A stretch of DNA of 64,000 nucleotides from Aquabacter sp040049275 (GCF_040049275.1 NZ_JBDZDT010000010.1:62001-126000); one strand, 5' to 3'. Shown: positions 7,633-16,392, counted from the stretch's first letter. The notes: generated by a model from the sequence alone, not told the origin. A program made the numbers and translations.

Positions 7633-8274
7633 ATGCCCGCCTTTCATGAGATTTTGTTCCCCCTTGATGTCTCTTTGGGGGCATCGGGCGGGCCGGAGCG
7701 TGTCACTGAGGTGACGACGAGCGTGTCGGGGCGCGAGGAGCGCAATGCGCGGCGGGCTGATTCGCGGCGCAGATTTGATGCCGGATACGGGGTGAAAACC
7801 CTCGCCGTTCTGCACGACGTGGTGGCCTTCTTTGAGGAGCGCCGCGGGCGCCTCTACGGCTTCCGATGGCGGGACCGTCTGGACCATTCCTCGAGCCCTC
7901 CTGGCACCCTCATCGCACCCACGGACCAGGGGCTGGGAACCGGCGATGGAAGCCGCTCCGTCTTCCCGCTCGTGAAGACCTATGGCGGCCTCCATGCGCC
8001 GTACATGCGGGCCATCGCGAAGCCCGTCGCGGGCAGCGTGCGGATCGCCGTCGCGGGGGTGGAGCAGGCCGAGGGAACCGCCTTCGCGGTGGATCCAACA
8101 CGCGGCCTCGTCACCTTCCTGCCGGGCCATGTGCCGTGGCCCGGCGCGTGGGTCTCGGCGGGCTTCCGGTTCGACGTGCCGGTGCGCTTCGACACGGATT
8201 TCCTGGAAGTGAACCTGACCGCCTTCGCGGCGGGGGAGATCCCCCGCATTCCGGTCATCGAGATCCGTCCTTGA
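7633..8274 (+). CDS. Distal tail protein, DUF2460 (TIGR02217), GTA g12-like
   Basis: 213 residues with AGGAGAG upstream. DUF2460 motifs are clear: FHEILFPLDVSLGASGGPERVTEV at the start, RRADSRRRFDAGYGVKTL, FFEERRGRLYGFRWRDRLDHSS, then GDGSRSVFPLVKTYG and PVRFDTDFLEVNLTAFAAGEIPRIPVIEIRP at the end. In GTA particles this protein forms the distal tail ring joining tube and baseplate. It resumes the plus-strand cluster after the antisense histone-like gene. Confidence 0.9.
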   Translation: MPAFHEILFPLDVSLGASGGPERVTEVTTSVSGREERNARRADSRRRFDAGYGVKTLAVLHDVVAFFEERRGRLYGFRWRDRLDHSSSPPGTLIAPTDQGLGTGDGSRSVFPLVKTYGGLHAPYMRAIAKPVAGSVRIAVAGVEQAEGTAFAVDPTRGLVTFLPGHVPWPGAWVSAGFRFDVPVRFDTDFLEVNLTAFAAGEIPRIPVIEIRP

Positions 8275-8319
8275 AGGGACTCTGAGGCATCCATTGAGGA
8301 GCGCGGTGGCCGAGCGGGC

Positions 8320-8439
8320 CACCTCTCCCCGAGGGGGAGAGGTCGGCTGCACAGCAGCCGGGTGAGGGGGCTCCGGCGCTTCAGGATTGGAGAGGGTGGT
8401 TCCCCCTCACCCCAGCCCTCTCCCCCGCGGGGAGAGGGA
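8320..8439. repeat. CTCTCCCC-type dispersed palindromic repeat, copy 2
   Basis: Near copy of 3131-3250 in the same orientation, about 5.2 kb away. It carries the same CCTCTCCCCGAGGGGGAGAGG hairpin, the GGCTGC/GCAGCC stem and a terminal CTCTCCCCC/GGGGAGAG stem. The two copies bracket the adaptor-to-distal-tail segment including the histone-like gene, so recombination between them could delete or duplicate it. Confidence 0.8.
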
Positions 8440-8506
8440 GCGCGACGGGCCTGGATCGCGTCGTCCGCTGCGCGTTGCAAGCCCCAGTCTGGAAAGAGAA
8501 AATATC

Positions 8507-9385
8507 ATGAGAGAGGTTCCCTCCGCCCTCCAGGCCATGCTGGACGAGCGCGCGACGACGCTTTGCCATGGCTGGCGCATCACGCGCCGCGACGGGCTGG
8601 TGCAAGGCTTCACCGACCATGACCGCGACCTCATGGTGGACGGCCTCGCCTTCATCGCCGCCTCGGGCATCGCGGGCAGCGAGAGCGCCGTTGCGCAGGG
8701 CCTCGGGGTCACCGGCGCGGAGCTGCACGGGGCGCTCAGCGACGCCGCGCTGCGCGAGGAGGACCTCGCCTCCGGCCGCTATGACGGAGCAAGCGTGGAC
8801 CAGTTCCTCATCGATTGGTCGAACCCGGAAAACCGCATGCTGCTGCGGCGGGGAACCATCGGCGAGGTGCGGCGCGAGGGCGGCAGCTTCATCGCCGAAC
8901 TGCGCTCGCCGGCGGACGCCCTCAACCAGGTGCGCGGGCGCGTCTTCGGCGCGCTCTGCGATGCCGATCTCGGCGATCCGCGCTGCGGCATCGACCTTGC
9001 CGCGTCGGGCCGGCAAGGCACCGGCTCGGTCGTCGCGGTGGAGGGGGCGCTGCGGCTCGCGGTGTCGGGGTTAGAGGGCTTCTCCGAGGGCACGTTCACC
9101 GAGGGGCGCGTCGCCTTCACGTCGGGCGCGAATGCGGGCTTCGCCACGGAGGTGAAGGTGCATGCGCCGGGCATTCTCCAGCTCTGGCAGAGACCGCCCC
9201 AGCCCATGGCGCCGGGCGACGGCTTCACGGTGACGGCGGGCTGCGACAAGCGCTTCTCCACCTGCCGCGACCGCTTCGGCAACCAGGACAATTTCCGCGG
9301 CTTCCCGCAGATGCCGGGCAATGATTTCGTGGTGGCCATCGCGGTGCCCGGCGAGGGGGGGCATGACGGCTCGGTGCTGAAATGA
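8507..9385 (+). CDS. Baseplate hub protein, DUF2163, GTA g13-like
   Basis: 292 residues. ATG at 8507 follows GGAAAGAGAAA. DUF2163 landmarks are LATTLCHGWRITRRDG-type opening (ERATTLCHGWRITRRDGLVQGFTDHDRDL), SGSESAVAQGLGVTGAELHGALSDAAL, a CDADLGDPRCGIDL Cys segment and the C-terminal CDKRFSTCRDRFGNQDNFRGFPQMPGND. The conserved cysteines bind an iron-sulphur cluster in the Rhodobacter hub protein, which is family knowledge. It overlaps the next gene by ATGA. Confidence 0.9.
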   Translation: MREVPSALQAMLDERATTLCHGWRITRRDGLVQGFTDHDRDLMVDGLAFIAASGIAGSESAVAQGLGVTGAELHGALSDAALREEDLASGRYDGASVDQFLIDWSNPENRMLLRRGTIGEVRREGGSFIAELRSPADALNQVRGRVFGALCDADLGDPRCGIDLAASGRQGTGSVVAVEGALRLAVSGLEGFSEGTFTEGRVAFTSGANAGFATEVKVHAPGILQLWQRPPQPMAPGDGFTVTAGCDKRFSTCRDRFGNQDNFRGFPQMPGNDFVVAIAVPGEGGHDGSVLK

Positions 9386-9822
9386 GCGCCGCGCTGCGGG
9401 ACGCCATCGTGGCCGAGGCGCGGGCCTGGATCGGCACGCCCTATCTCCACCGCGCCTCAGTCCGCGGGGCGGGGGCGGACTGTCTCGGCCTGGTGCGCGG
9501 CGTGTGGCGCGCGGTGATCGGGCCGGAGCCCGAGGCCATGCCCGCTTATGCCCCCGATTGGGCCGAGGCGGGGCGCGCCGAGACGCTGGCGCTTACCGCC
9601 GCGCGGCACATGATGCCGGTGGTGCTCGCGGAGATGGCGCCGGGCGACGTGCTGCTGTTCCGCTTCCGCCCGCACCTGCCGGCAAAGCATGCGGCGATCC
9701 TCTCGGACGCGGGGCGGATGATCCACGCTTATGATGGCGCCTGCGTCTGCGAGGGCGACCTTGCGCCCTGGTGGCGGCGCCGGCTCGCGCTGGCGTTCGC
9801 GTTTCCCGGGGCTGGGCGCTAG
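9382..9822 (+). CDS. NlpC/P60-type cell wall peptidase, GTA g14-like
   Basis: 146 residues, ATGA overlap with the hub gene. The NlpC/P60 catalytic pattern is present: Cys34 in GADCLGLVRG and His103 in PAKHAAILSD, with the opening helix DAIVAEARAWIGTPYLHRAS. In GTA and phage tails this peptidase sits in the baseplate and opens peptidoglycan during DNA entry. Followed by a 235-bp gap that holds a palindromic repeat. Confidence 0.9.
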   Translation: MSAALRDAIVAEARAWIGTPYLHRASVRGAGADCLGLVRGVWRAVIGPEPEAMPAYAPDWAEAGRAETLALTAARHMMPVVLAEMAPGDVLLFRFRPHLPAKHAAILSDAGRMIHAYDGACVCEGDLAPWWRRRLALAFAFPGAGR

Positions 9823-9897
9823 CTGGGGGTTTTGTCCTGGCCAAGTGAGAGCGCAGCTCGAACACGGAGCCCGGGACAAGCTCTCCACCAGAGCGAC

Positions 9898-9992
9898 CGT
9901 CATGCCCGGGCTTGACCCGCTCATCCACGTCTATCCCTTTGTCCGTATCCAGCGGAGCCACGTGGATGGCCGGGTCAAGCCCGGCCATGACG
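9898..9992. repeat. CGTCATGCCCGGGCTTG-type palindromic repeat, copy 2
   Basis: Left arm CGTCATGCCCGGGCTTGACC and right arm GGTCAAGCCCGGCCATGACG are inverted repeats; the inner part contains a CCACGT...ACGTGG-like pair. It fills most of the gap between the peptidase and the baseplate megaprotein. Confidence 0.75.
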
Positions 9993-10057
9993 GCGCAAAG
10001 AGGGGATGGCACGCTCATCCCCATCCCGTCCCCCTCACTCATACTCCGGAGACCTTC

Positions 10058-13000
10058 ATGGCGACGCTGCTTCTCGGCGCGGCGGGATCGCTCGTGGGCG
10101 GCACGCTGTTCGGTCCCGTCGGCGCCATTGCCGGGCGGGCGCTCGGCGCCGTTGGCGGGGCGATGGCGGATGCGGCGCTTTCGGGCGGCGGCAGGAGCCG
10201 CGTGGTGGAGGGCCCGCGCCTCTCCGATCTCGACGTGATGACCTCCAATGAAGGCGCGCCCATCCCGCGCATCTATGGCCGGGTGCGCCTCTCGGGCCAG
10301 GTGATCTGGGCGACGCGGCTGGAGGAGGTGGTCTCCACCCAAGTGCAGTCCTCCGGCGGCAAGGGCGGGCGCTTCGCGCGCGCCACCACCACCTCCATCT
10401 CCTATGCCTATTTCGCCAGCTTCGCCCTGGCCCTGTGCGAGGGTCCCATCACCCGCATCGGCCGCATCTGGGCCGACGGCAAGCCGCTGGACGACACCTC
10501 CATCACCATGCGCGCCTATCTCGGGACGCAGGGCCAGGGCCCCGATCCCTGGATCGCGGCGAAGCAGGGGGCGGGCAACGTCCCCGCCTATCGGGGCCTC
10601 GCCTATCTCGTGTTCGAGCGCCTGCCGCTGGCGAAGTTCGGCAACCGCGTCCCACAGATCACGGTGGAGGTGGAGCGGGCCATCGGCGGCCTGGAGCGCG
10701 CTATCCGGGCGGTGACCCTGATCCCCGGCGCCACCGAGTTCGGCTATGACCCGCGCCAAGTGCAGCGGGTGGTGGGGGCGGGCGCCTATGAGGCGGAGAA
10801 CCGCCACGTGGTCACCGCCGGCAGCGACTTCGAGGCCTCCCTCGACCAGTTCCTCTCGGTCTGCCCGAACCTGACCCGGGTGTCGCTGGTGGTCTCCTGG
10901 TTCGGGGATGATCTCAGGGCCGGTGCCTGCAGCGTGCGGCCGAAGGTGGACCGGGTGGGAAAGCAGACCACCCCTTATGTGTGGAACGTGAACGGCCTGC
11001 CGCGCATCCTGGCGCAGCCCACCTCCACTTATGAGGGCCGCGCGGCCTATGGCGGCACGCCTTCGGATGCCAGCGTCATGGCCGCCATCCAGGCGCTGCG
11101 GGCCCGCGGCCTCAAGGTGACACTGAACCCGTTCGTGATGATGGACGTGCCGGCCGGCAACGGGCGACCGGACCCCTGGACCGGCGGCGCGAACCAGCCG
11201 CCTTATCCCTGGCGCGGGCGCATCACCTGCGATCCCGCGCCGGGCCGCGCCGGCTCTGTGGACGGCACGGCGGCCGCCGCCACCCAGGTGGCGCACCTGT
11301 TCGGCAACGCCCAGTCGGCCCATTTCTCCACCTTCGGCGGGGTGCTCCTCTATTTCGGGCCGGACGAATGGAGCATCCGGCGCATGGTGCTCCACTATGC
11401 CCACCTCGCCCGGCTGGCGGGGGGCGTGGAGGCGTTCCTCATCGGCTCGGAGATGGCATCGCTGACGCGGGTGCGCGGGCCGGGGGGAAGCTTTCCGGCA
11501 ACCGCCGCGCTGGTCGATCTTGCGGAGGACGTGAAAGGCATCCTCGCGCCGGGCACGCAGGTCTCCTATGGCGCCGACTGGACGGAGTACGGCGCCCAGA
11601 CTTTCGAGGGCGGCGACGTGCGCTATCCCCTCGATCCGCTCTGGGCCTCCGGCGCGGTGGATTTTATCGGCATCGACTATTACGCGCCCATCACCGACTG
11701 GCGCGACGGCGCGGGCCATCTGGACGCGCAGGAGGCCCGCAGCATCTATGACACCGCCTTCCTGAAGGCGCGCCTGCGCTCGGGCGAGGCCTATGACTGG
11801 TACTATCCAAGCGACGGCGCGCGGGCCGGGCAGGCGCGCGCGGCCATCACCGACGGCGCCTATGGGGAGCCGTGGATCTACCGTCAGAAGGACCTCTGGA
11901 ACTGGTGGAGCCGCCCCCATCATGAGCGCTTCGGCGGCGTGCGCGAGGGCGGTGCCACCGCATGGGTCGCCGGCTCCAAGCCCATCCGCCTGATGGAGGC
12001 CGGCTGCCCGGCGGTGGACAAGGGCGCGAACCGGCCCAGCGTGTTTCCGGACCCGAAATCCATCGATGGCGGCTACCCGCCTTTCTCCAGCCGGAGGCGC
12101 GACGACTTCATGCAGCGCTGCGTGCTGGAGGCGGTGCTCTCTGCCTTCGATACCCTGGACGAGACGGACAATCCCTCCGCCACCCTCTATCCCGGACGCA
12201 TGGTGGAGGAGGGGGCCGTCTTCTTCTGGACCTGGGATGCGCGGCCCTATCCGCAGTTTCCCCTCGCCACCTCCGTGTGGGCGGACGGGGCGAACTGGGA
12301 GACCGGCCATTGGCTCACCGGCCGGCTCGGCGCCGCGCCTTTGGGCGATCTCGTGCGGACCCTCTGCGCGGACCATGGGGTTGCCGTCTCAACCGGCGGG
12401 ATCGTGGGCGTGGTGGACGGCTATCTGGTGGACCGCCCCATGTCCGCCCGCGCCGCGCTGGAGCCGCTCGCCCGCGCCTTCGCCTTCGAGGCGACGGAGA
12501 CCGACGGGGGCATCACGTTCACGCCGCGCGGCGGAGCGGCGGTGGCGCAGATCGACGAGGCCGACCTGCTGATGGAGGAGGACCGCCCGCCGCTCTCCCT
12601 GGTGCGGGCGCAGGAAAGCGAGCTGCCGCTGGAGGTGGGGATTACCTTCACCGATAGCGGCGCCGACTACCGCACCGCCTCCGTCGCCTCCCGGCGCCTC
12701 GTGGGAGCGAGCCGGCACGTGGCGCGTGCGGAGGTGCCGGTGGTGGCCACCGCCGCCATGATGGGCCGGGCGGCGGACATCTGGCTTCAGGATCTCTGGG
12801 CCGGGCGCGAGAGCGCGACCTTCGCCCTGCCGCCCTCGCGCCTCGCCTTGACGCCGGGCGACGTTGTGGAGGTCACGCACGGTGGCCGTGCGCGCCTTTT
12901 CGAGATCACCCGCATCGAGGATACGGAGGGGCGGGCGGTGTCGGCGCGCGCCATCGAGCCTGAAGTGTTCGAGACCGCCTTGCGCATGGCGAGCCCCGGC

Positions 13001-13957
13001 ACGGTGCACTTGCCCGCCGCCTTCGGGCCGCCGGAGGTGCAGCTTCTCGATCTGCCGCTTTTGGAGGCGGGCGAGCCGGTGCCGCTGCAGCACATGGCCG
13101 CCTTCGCCTCGCCCTGGCCGGGCACCCTCGCCGTGTGGCGCTCGGCGGACGGCGCGAGCTTCGAGCCGGTGGCCGCCATCGGCGCGCCGGCCACGCTGGG
13201 TGAGACGCTGGATGATCTCGCCCCTGGCCCCGTCTGGCGCTTCGACCGCTCCGCCCGCCTCACGGTGCGCGTGGCGGGCGGGCTGCTCATGGGCGCGAGC
13301 GAGACGCAGGTGCTGGACGGCGCCAATGCGCTCGCCCTCGTGGCCGAGGGCCGCGCGCCGGAGATCGTCCAGTTCCTGGATGCCGAGCTGCTGGAGGCGG
13401 GGGTCTATGCGCTCTCCGGCCTTCTGCGCGGCCAGGTGGGGACGGAGGCGGCGGGGGCCACGCCTTGGCCCGCGGGCACGCGCATCGTGCTCGTCGACCG
13501 CAATCTCGCGGTGGGCGCAAGCGGGCTTTCCTCTTATGGCCGCAGCTTCATCTATCGCGTCGGCCGCGCCGACCGGGACCATGGCGACGAGATGGTGCGC
13601 GAGGTGGCGGGGGCCGTAAGCGGGCGGGCGCTGACCCCACTCGCGCCGGTGCACCTCGCCGCGCGCCGCGCGCCCGATGGCATCGCGCTCTCCTGGATCC
13701 GCCGTACCCGCACGGACGGCGACTGGGATGCGGTGGACGCCCCCCTCGGTGAGGCCATGGAGGCCTATCGCGTGGAGATCCTGGCCGGGGCCGACATCCG
13801 CCGCAGCTTCGACGTGGGGGCGCCCGCGCTGACCTATCCCGCCGCGCTGGAGGCGGCCGATTTCGGCGGCCCGCTCGGCGCCGTCACTTTCCGCGTGGCG
13901 CAGCTCTCGGCCGTCCTCGGGCCAGGGGCGTTCGTGCAGGCGACGTGCGTGCTTTGA
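10058..13957 (+). CDS. GTA baseplate megaprotein with TIM-barrel hydrolase-like domain, g15-like
   Basis: 1299 residues. The N-terminus MATLLLGAAGSLVGGTLFGPVGAIAGRALGAVGGA is a Gly/Ala-rich hydrophobic stretch typical of this family. The N-terminal third holds IPRIYGRVRLSGQVIWATRLEE. The middle third is the GTA TIM-barrel-like domain: EAFLIGSEMASLTRVRG, VSYGADWTEYG, and DFIGIDYYAPITDWRDG. The C-terminal third has phage tail-protein repeats (LTPGDVVEVTHGGRARLFEITRIED). In R. capsulatus this is the largest tail protein and forms the tip together with hub and peptidase. Start chosen by CGGAGACC and the family start. Full length, no frameshift seen, which argues against simple decay. Confidence 0.92.
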   Translation: MATLLLGAAGSLVGGTLFGPVGAIAGRALGAVGGAMADAALSGGGRSRVVEGPRLSDLDVMTSNEGAPIPRIYGRVRLSGQVIWATRLEEVVSTQVQSSGGKGGRFARATTTSISYAYFASFALALCEGPITRIGRIWADGKPLDDTSITMRAYLGTQGQGPDPWIAAKQGAGNVPAYRGLAYLVFERLPLAKFGNRVPQITVEVERAIGGLERAIRAVTLIPGATEFGYDPRQVQRVVGAGAYEAENRHVVTAGSDFEASLDQFLSVCPNLTRVSLVVSWFGDDLRAGACSVRPKVDRVGKQTTPYVWNVNGLPRILAQPTSTYEGRAAYGGTPSDASVMAAIQALRARGLKVTLNPFVMMDVPAGNGRPDPWTGGANQPPYPWRGRITCDPAPGRAGSVDGTAAAATQVAHLFGNAQSAHFSTFGGVLLYFGPDEWSIRRMVLHYAHLARLAGGVEAFLIGSEMASLTRVRGPGGSFPATAALVDLAEDVKGILAPGTQVSYGADWTEYGAQTFEGGDVRYPLDPLWASGAVDFIGIDYYAPITDWRDGAGHLDAQEARSIYDTAFLKARLRSGEAYDWYYPSDGARAGQARAAITDGAYGEPWIYRQKDLWNWWSRPHHERFGGVREGGATAWVAGSKPIRLMEAGCPAVDKGANRPSVFPDPKSIDGGYPPFSSRRRDDFMQRCVLEAVLSAFDTLDETDNPSATLYPGRMVEEGAVFFWTWDARPYPQFPLATSVWADGANWETGHWLTGRLGAAPLGDLVRTLCADHGVAVSTGGIVGVVDGYLVDRPMSARAALEPLARAFAFEATETDGGITFTPRGGAAVAQIDEADLLMEEDRPPLSLVRAQESELPLEVGITFTDSGADYRTASVASRRLVGASRHVARAEVPVVATAAMMGRAADIWLQDLWAGRESATFALPPSRLALTPGDVVEVTHGGRARLFEITRIEDTEGRAVSARAIEPEVFETALRMASPGTVHLPAAFGPPEVQLLDLPLLEAGEPVPLQHMAAFASPWPGTLAVWRSADGASFEPVAAIGAPATLGETLDDLAPGPVWRFDRSARLTVRVAGGLLMGASETQVLDGANALALVAEGRAPEIVQFLDAELLEAGVYALSGLLRGQVGTEAAGATPWPAGTRIVLVDRNLAVGASGLSSYGRSFIYRVGRADRDHGDEMVREVAGAVSGRALTPLAPVHLAARRAPDGIALSWIRRTRTDGDWDAVDAPLGEAMEAYRVEILAGADIRRSFDVGAPALTYPAALEAADFGGPLGAVTFRVAQLSAVLGPGAFVQATCVL

Positions 13958-13992
13958 GCGCTTTCGGGTGCGGTCGGGCTTGGCGGAAGCGG

Positions 13993-14191
13993 TTGTCCTG
14001 GACAAGTGACGCCGCAGGCGGAGCGCAGATCCGGGACCCAGCGCAAGAGACCGCCGAAGGCGCTTCACCCCATCTCCGACGCCACGCGGCGGAGATGTTC
14101 TTCACGCTGGTCGCTGATTGACTGCTTCGCAGCACTTTTGCGCTGGGTCCCGGATCTGCGTTCGCGCTGCGCGCTCTCTTGTCCAGGACAA
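13993..14191. repeat. 200-bp palindromic element (TTGTCCTGGACAAG family), copy 1
   Basis: Both ends carry inverted arms: TTGTCCTGGACAAG ... GCAGATCCGGGACCCAGCGC on the left and GCGCTGGGTCCCGGATCTGC ... CTTGTCCAGGACAA on the right. The interior has its own inverted repeat (ATCTCCGACGCC / GGCGGAGAT). Other copies are at 20764-20961, 30512-30710 and 31044-31241. By the interior, this copy has the same orientation as 30512-30710. With some CTCTCC-type hairpin sequence it fills the 336-bp gap after the megaprotein gene. No coding content. Confidence 0.85.
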
Positions 14192-14293
14192 CCCTTGGCT
14201 CCGGGGCCATAGCGCCGATCACGCCCCCTCCCTAGCCCTCCCCCGCAAGCGGGAGAGGGAAACCCGCGGCACTCGCACCTCCGGAAAGCCCCC

Positions 14294-14995
14294 ATGCCCG
14301 ACACCACGGCCCGCTTGGGCTTGCCCTATATCGCCGCCGCACAGGCGCAGAAGCATGTCACGCACAATGCCGCCATCCGCGCGCTCGATGCGCTGGCGCA
14401 GCTCGCCTTGCAGAGCGTGACCGAGACCTCGCCCCCTGGCGCGCCTTCCGACGGGCAGTGCTGGTACGTGCCGGCGGGCGCGCTCGGCATCTGGAGCGGG
14501 AGAGCCGGCACCATCGCCGCCTATGAGGCCGGGGCGTGGGACTTCTATCCCGCGCGGCCGGGCTTCCACGCTTATGTGGCCGACCAGCGGCGCATGCGGG
14601 TGTTCGACGGCACCGCCTTCGTCTCCCCGCTCGCCGCCAGCGTGAACCGCGCGGCGGTGGAGGCGCTGGTGCTGGAGGAGGACGTCACGCTCGCTGGCGC
14701 CGCCACCGACGCCGCCATCTCCATCCCCGACCGGGGCATAGTGCTCGCGGTCTCCACCCGCACCCTCCTCACGGTGACGGGGGCAGCGTCCTACGATTGC
14801 GGCATTCCCGCCGAGCGGGCGAAGTTCGGCGGTTCGCTGGGCGCCGTGCCCGGCTCGGTGAATGTCGGCGTCATCGGCCCCACCGCCTTCTATGCCCCGA
14901 CCCCCGTGCGCCTCAGCGCCAATGGCGCCGCCTTCACTGGCGGGCGGGTGCGCGTCGCCGTCCACCTCATCCTCTGCCCCGCCGCCGTCGCCTGA
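14294..14995 (+). CDS. DUF2793 phage/GTA tail-associated protein
   Basis: 233 residues. DUF2793 motifs are clear: TTARLGLPYIAAAQAQKHVTHNAAIRALDALAQLA, then PSDGQCWYVPAGALGIWSGRAGTIAAYEAGAWDFYPARPGFHAYVADQRRMRVFDG. The C-terminal half, from about residue 110, is an Ala/Ser/Val-rich beta-type domain as in adhesive tail parts. In phages and GTA-like clusters DUF2793 proteins lie right after the tail tip gene and are thought to be fibre or tip-associated. Confidence 0.82.
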   Translation: MPDTTARLGLPYIAAAQAQKHVTHNAAIRALDALAQLALQSVTETSPPGAPSDGQCWYVPAGALGIWSGRAGTIAAYEAGAWDFYPARPGFHAYVADQRRMRVFDGTAFVSPLAASVNRAAVEALVLEEDVTLAGAATDAAISIPDRGIVLAVSTRTLLTVTGAASYDCGIPAERAKFGGSLGAVPGSVNVGVIGPTAFYAPTPVRLSANGAAFTGGRVRVAVHLILCPAAVA

Positions 14996-15016
14996 CGCGC
15001 ATTCAAGGAGACCTCC

Positions 15017-15340
15017 ATGGCCTATGATCCCGCGCGCGATCCCCTGCGCACCCTTGCAACTTCCGCCTCCTCGCGGGCGCGCCGGCTGCGGCGCGTCACG
15101 CCGTCCGACACCGAGGATCTCGCGGTCTATGCCAAGAGCCTGTGGCTCTATGTGCCCGAGGCCGTGGCGGGCGGGGAGGCGAGCGTGCGCCTCACCTGCG
15201 TCGGTGCGGCGAGCGATGCGGACACGGTGGATGTGCTGGCGCCGCCCGGCCTCCAGCCGCTGCCGCCCGTGCAGGTGCGCCGCGTCTGGGCGACGGGCAC
15301 CACCGCCGGCGTCGCCCTCTATGCCTTGAGCGACCGATGA
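15017..15340 (+). CDS. Spike base-like protein (RcGTA rcc01079 type)
   Basis: 107 residues after AAGGAGACCTCC. The arrangement RRVTPSDTEDLAVYAKSLWLYVPEA ... VRLTCVGA ... VQVRRVWATGTTAGVALYAL matches what I recall of the spike base family of R. capsulatus rcc01079, which anchors head spikes that grip the capsule of recipient cells. Its stop overlaps the start of the next gene, suggesting that the two are made together as spike base and spike tip. Assignment by recalled pattern, not by alignment. Confidence 0.6.
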   Translation: MAYDPARDPLRTLATSASSRARRLRRVTPSDTEDLAVYAKSLWLYVPEAVAGGEASVRLTCVGAASDADTVDVLAPPGLQPLPPVQVRRVWATGTTAGVALYALSDR

Positions 15341-16155
15341 CCCGGCTCGGCCTGGGCATCCCGAGCGCGGCCGTCTATCGCGGACGGCGCGCGCACCCGG
15401 TGGAACCGCTGCCCTCTGAGGTGGCGGGCCTGCTCGCCCGCATGTCGCCCGCCGCGCCGGCGCCGCGCGCGGCCGAGATTTCAACGCTTGTGTCCGCGCT
15501 GCTGGCGGCGGGCCTGTGGCAGAAGCTCGACGCCTTCTACATGCTCGCCGCGCATGACGCCCAGGCGGCACGGCTGAACTGGATTGCCGATCACTACAAC
15601 CTGACCGCCGTGAACACGCCCGCCTTCCTGGCGGATCGGGGATATGCCGGCAACGGCACCAACAGCTATCTCGATACAAGCTTCAATCCTGCAACCGCCG
15701 CCGCGCCGCACTTCACGCAAAACGCGGCGAGCATCGGGGCGTGGTCGCTGACCAACCAGCAGGGGTCGTCCGCGCTCATGGGCGGGGTATCGACCGGCGG
15801 CCAGTCCTACCTGCTTCCCTGGGCGGGCGACGGCAACATGTACGTGACGCTCAACCGGGCGGGCGACAATGCACGCCCGTCCGCCGGCCATTCGCTCGGC
15901 CTGTTCTCCGCATCGAGACTGGCCTTCGGCAGCTTCACCAGCCATGTGAACGGCGCGAACGCGGTGGTCTCTCCGGTGGGGGCCGTCGCGCCGGGAAGCG
16001 GCAATTTCTACATCGGCGCCCGCAACACGCAGCAATTCACCACCCGGCGGATCGCCTTCGCGTTTATGGGCGACGGGCTCACGGATGGGGAGGTGGCCGG
16101 CCTCTACGCGGCTGTCCGCACCTACCTCCTGGCGGTGGGTGCGGTCGCGCCGTGA
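15337..16155 (+). CDS. Putative spike/fibre tip protein, LamG/concanavalin-like
   Basis: 272 residues, ATGA overlap with the spike base-like gene. The first 85 residues are helical and Ala/Pro-rich; from about 95 a beta-rich domain begins: AGNGTNSYLDTSFNPATAAAPHFTQN, LTNQQGSSALMGGVSTGGQS, LGLFSASRLAFGSFTSHVNG and FYIGARNTQQFTTRRIAFAFMGDGLTDGEVAGLYAAVRTYL. That is the layout of LamG/concanavalin-type sheets in tail fibres and polysaccharide-binding spikes. Position suggests the R. capsulatus rcc01080 (host-binding spike) slot. No enzymatic motif seen. Confidence 0.55.
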   Translation: MTRLGLGIPSAAVYRGRRAHPVEPLPSEVAGLLARMSPAAPAPRAAEISTLVSALLAAGLWQKLDAFYMLAAHDAQAARLNWIADHYNLTAVNTPAFLADRGYAGNGTNSYLDTSFNPATAAAPHFTQNAASIGAWSLTNQQGSSALMGGVSTGGQSYLLPWAGDGNMYVTLNRAGDNARPSAGHSLGLFSASRLAFGSFTSHVNGANAVVSPVGAVAPGSGNFYIGARNTQQFTTRRIAFAFMGDGLTDGEVAGLYAAVRTYLLAVGAVAP

Positions 16156-16161
16156 GGGGCC

Positions 16162-16392
16162 TCAGTAGATATCCAGCCAGCGCGGGCAGACGGCGCGGGA
16201 ATTATGATAGGTCACTTTGTGGATGGTCACGCCGGTGAAGTAATAGCACTCGATTTCGTTCTTCCGGTCTTCCCAGTGCATCAGAACGCGTAGCGGCAGA
16301 TACATGCCCAGCGAGTTGACCTGCAAATAGAAAACGAAGGTCATCAAGACCAGCGTCAGGACCAGGAAGCTCCGGCCCAATATCCGTTCCAT
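16162..16392 (-). CDS. Small single-pass membrane protein, unknown function
   Basis: 76 residues, antisense to its neighbours, ending 6 bp after the fibre gene stop. It starts MERILGRSFLVLTLVLMTFV, a clear membrane helix (residues 8-24), followed by a polar part with YYFTGVTIHKVTYHN and two cysteines. Base composition is visibly less GC-rich than the surrounding genes. I recognise no family. The antisense position and composition are what one expects of a phage cargo gene, but that is inference and the reading frame may not be expressed. Confidence 0.45.
   Translation of the reverse strand: MERILGRSFLVLTLVLMTFVFYLQVNSLGMYLPLRVLMHWEDRKNEIECYYFTGVTIHKVTYHNSRAVCPRWLDIY

Noticed and set aside
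9593..12376. 927-codon minus-strand open frame opposite the megaprotein gene
   Set aside because: High GC leaves antisense frames open. It has His/Arg/Gly-rich low-complexity composition and no family motif; the plus-strand protein is well conserved in kind.
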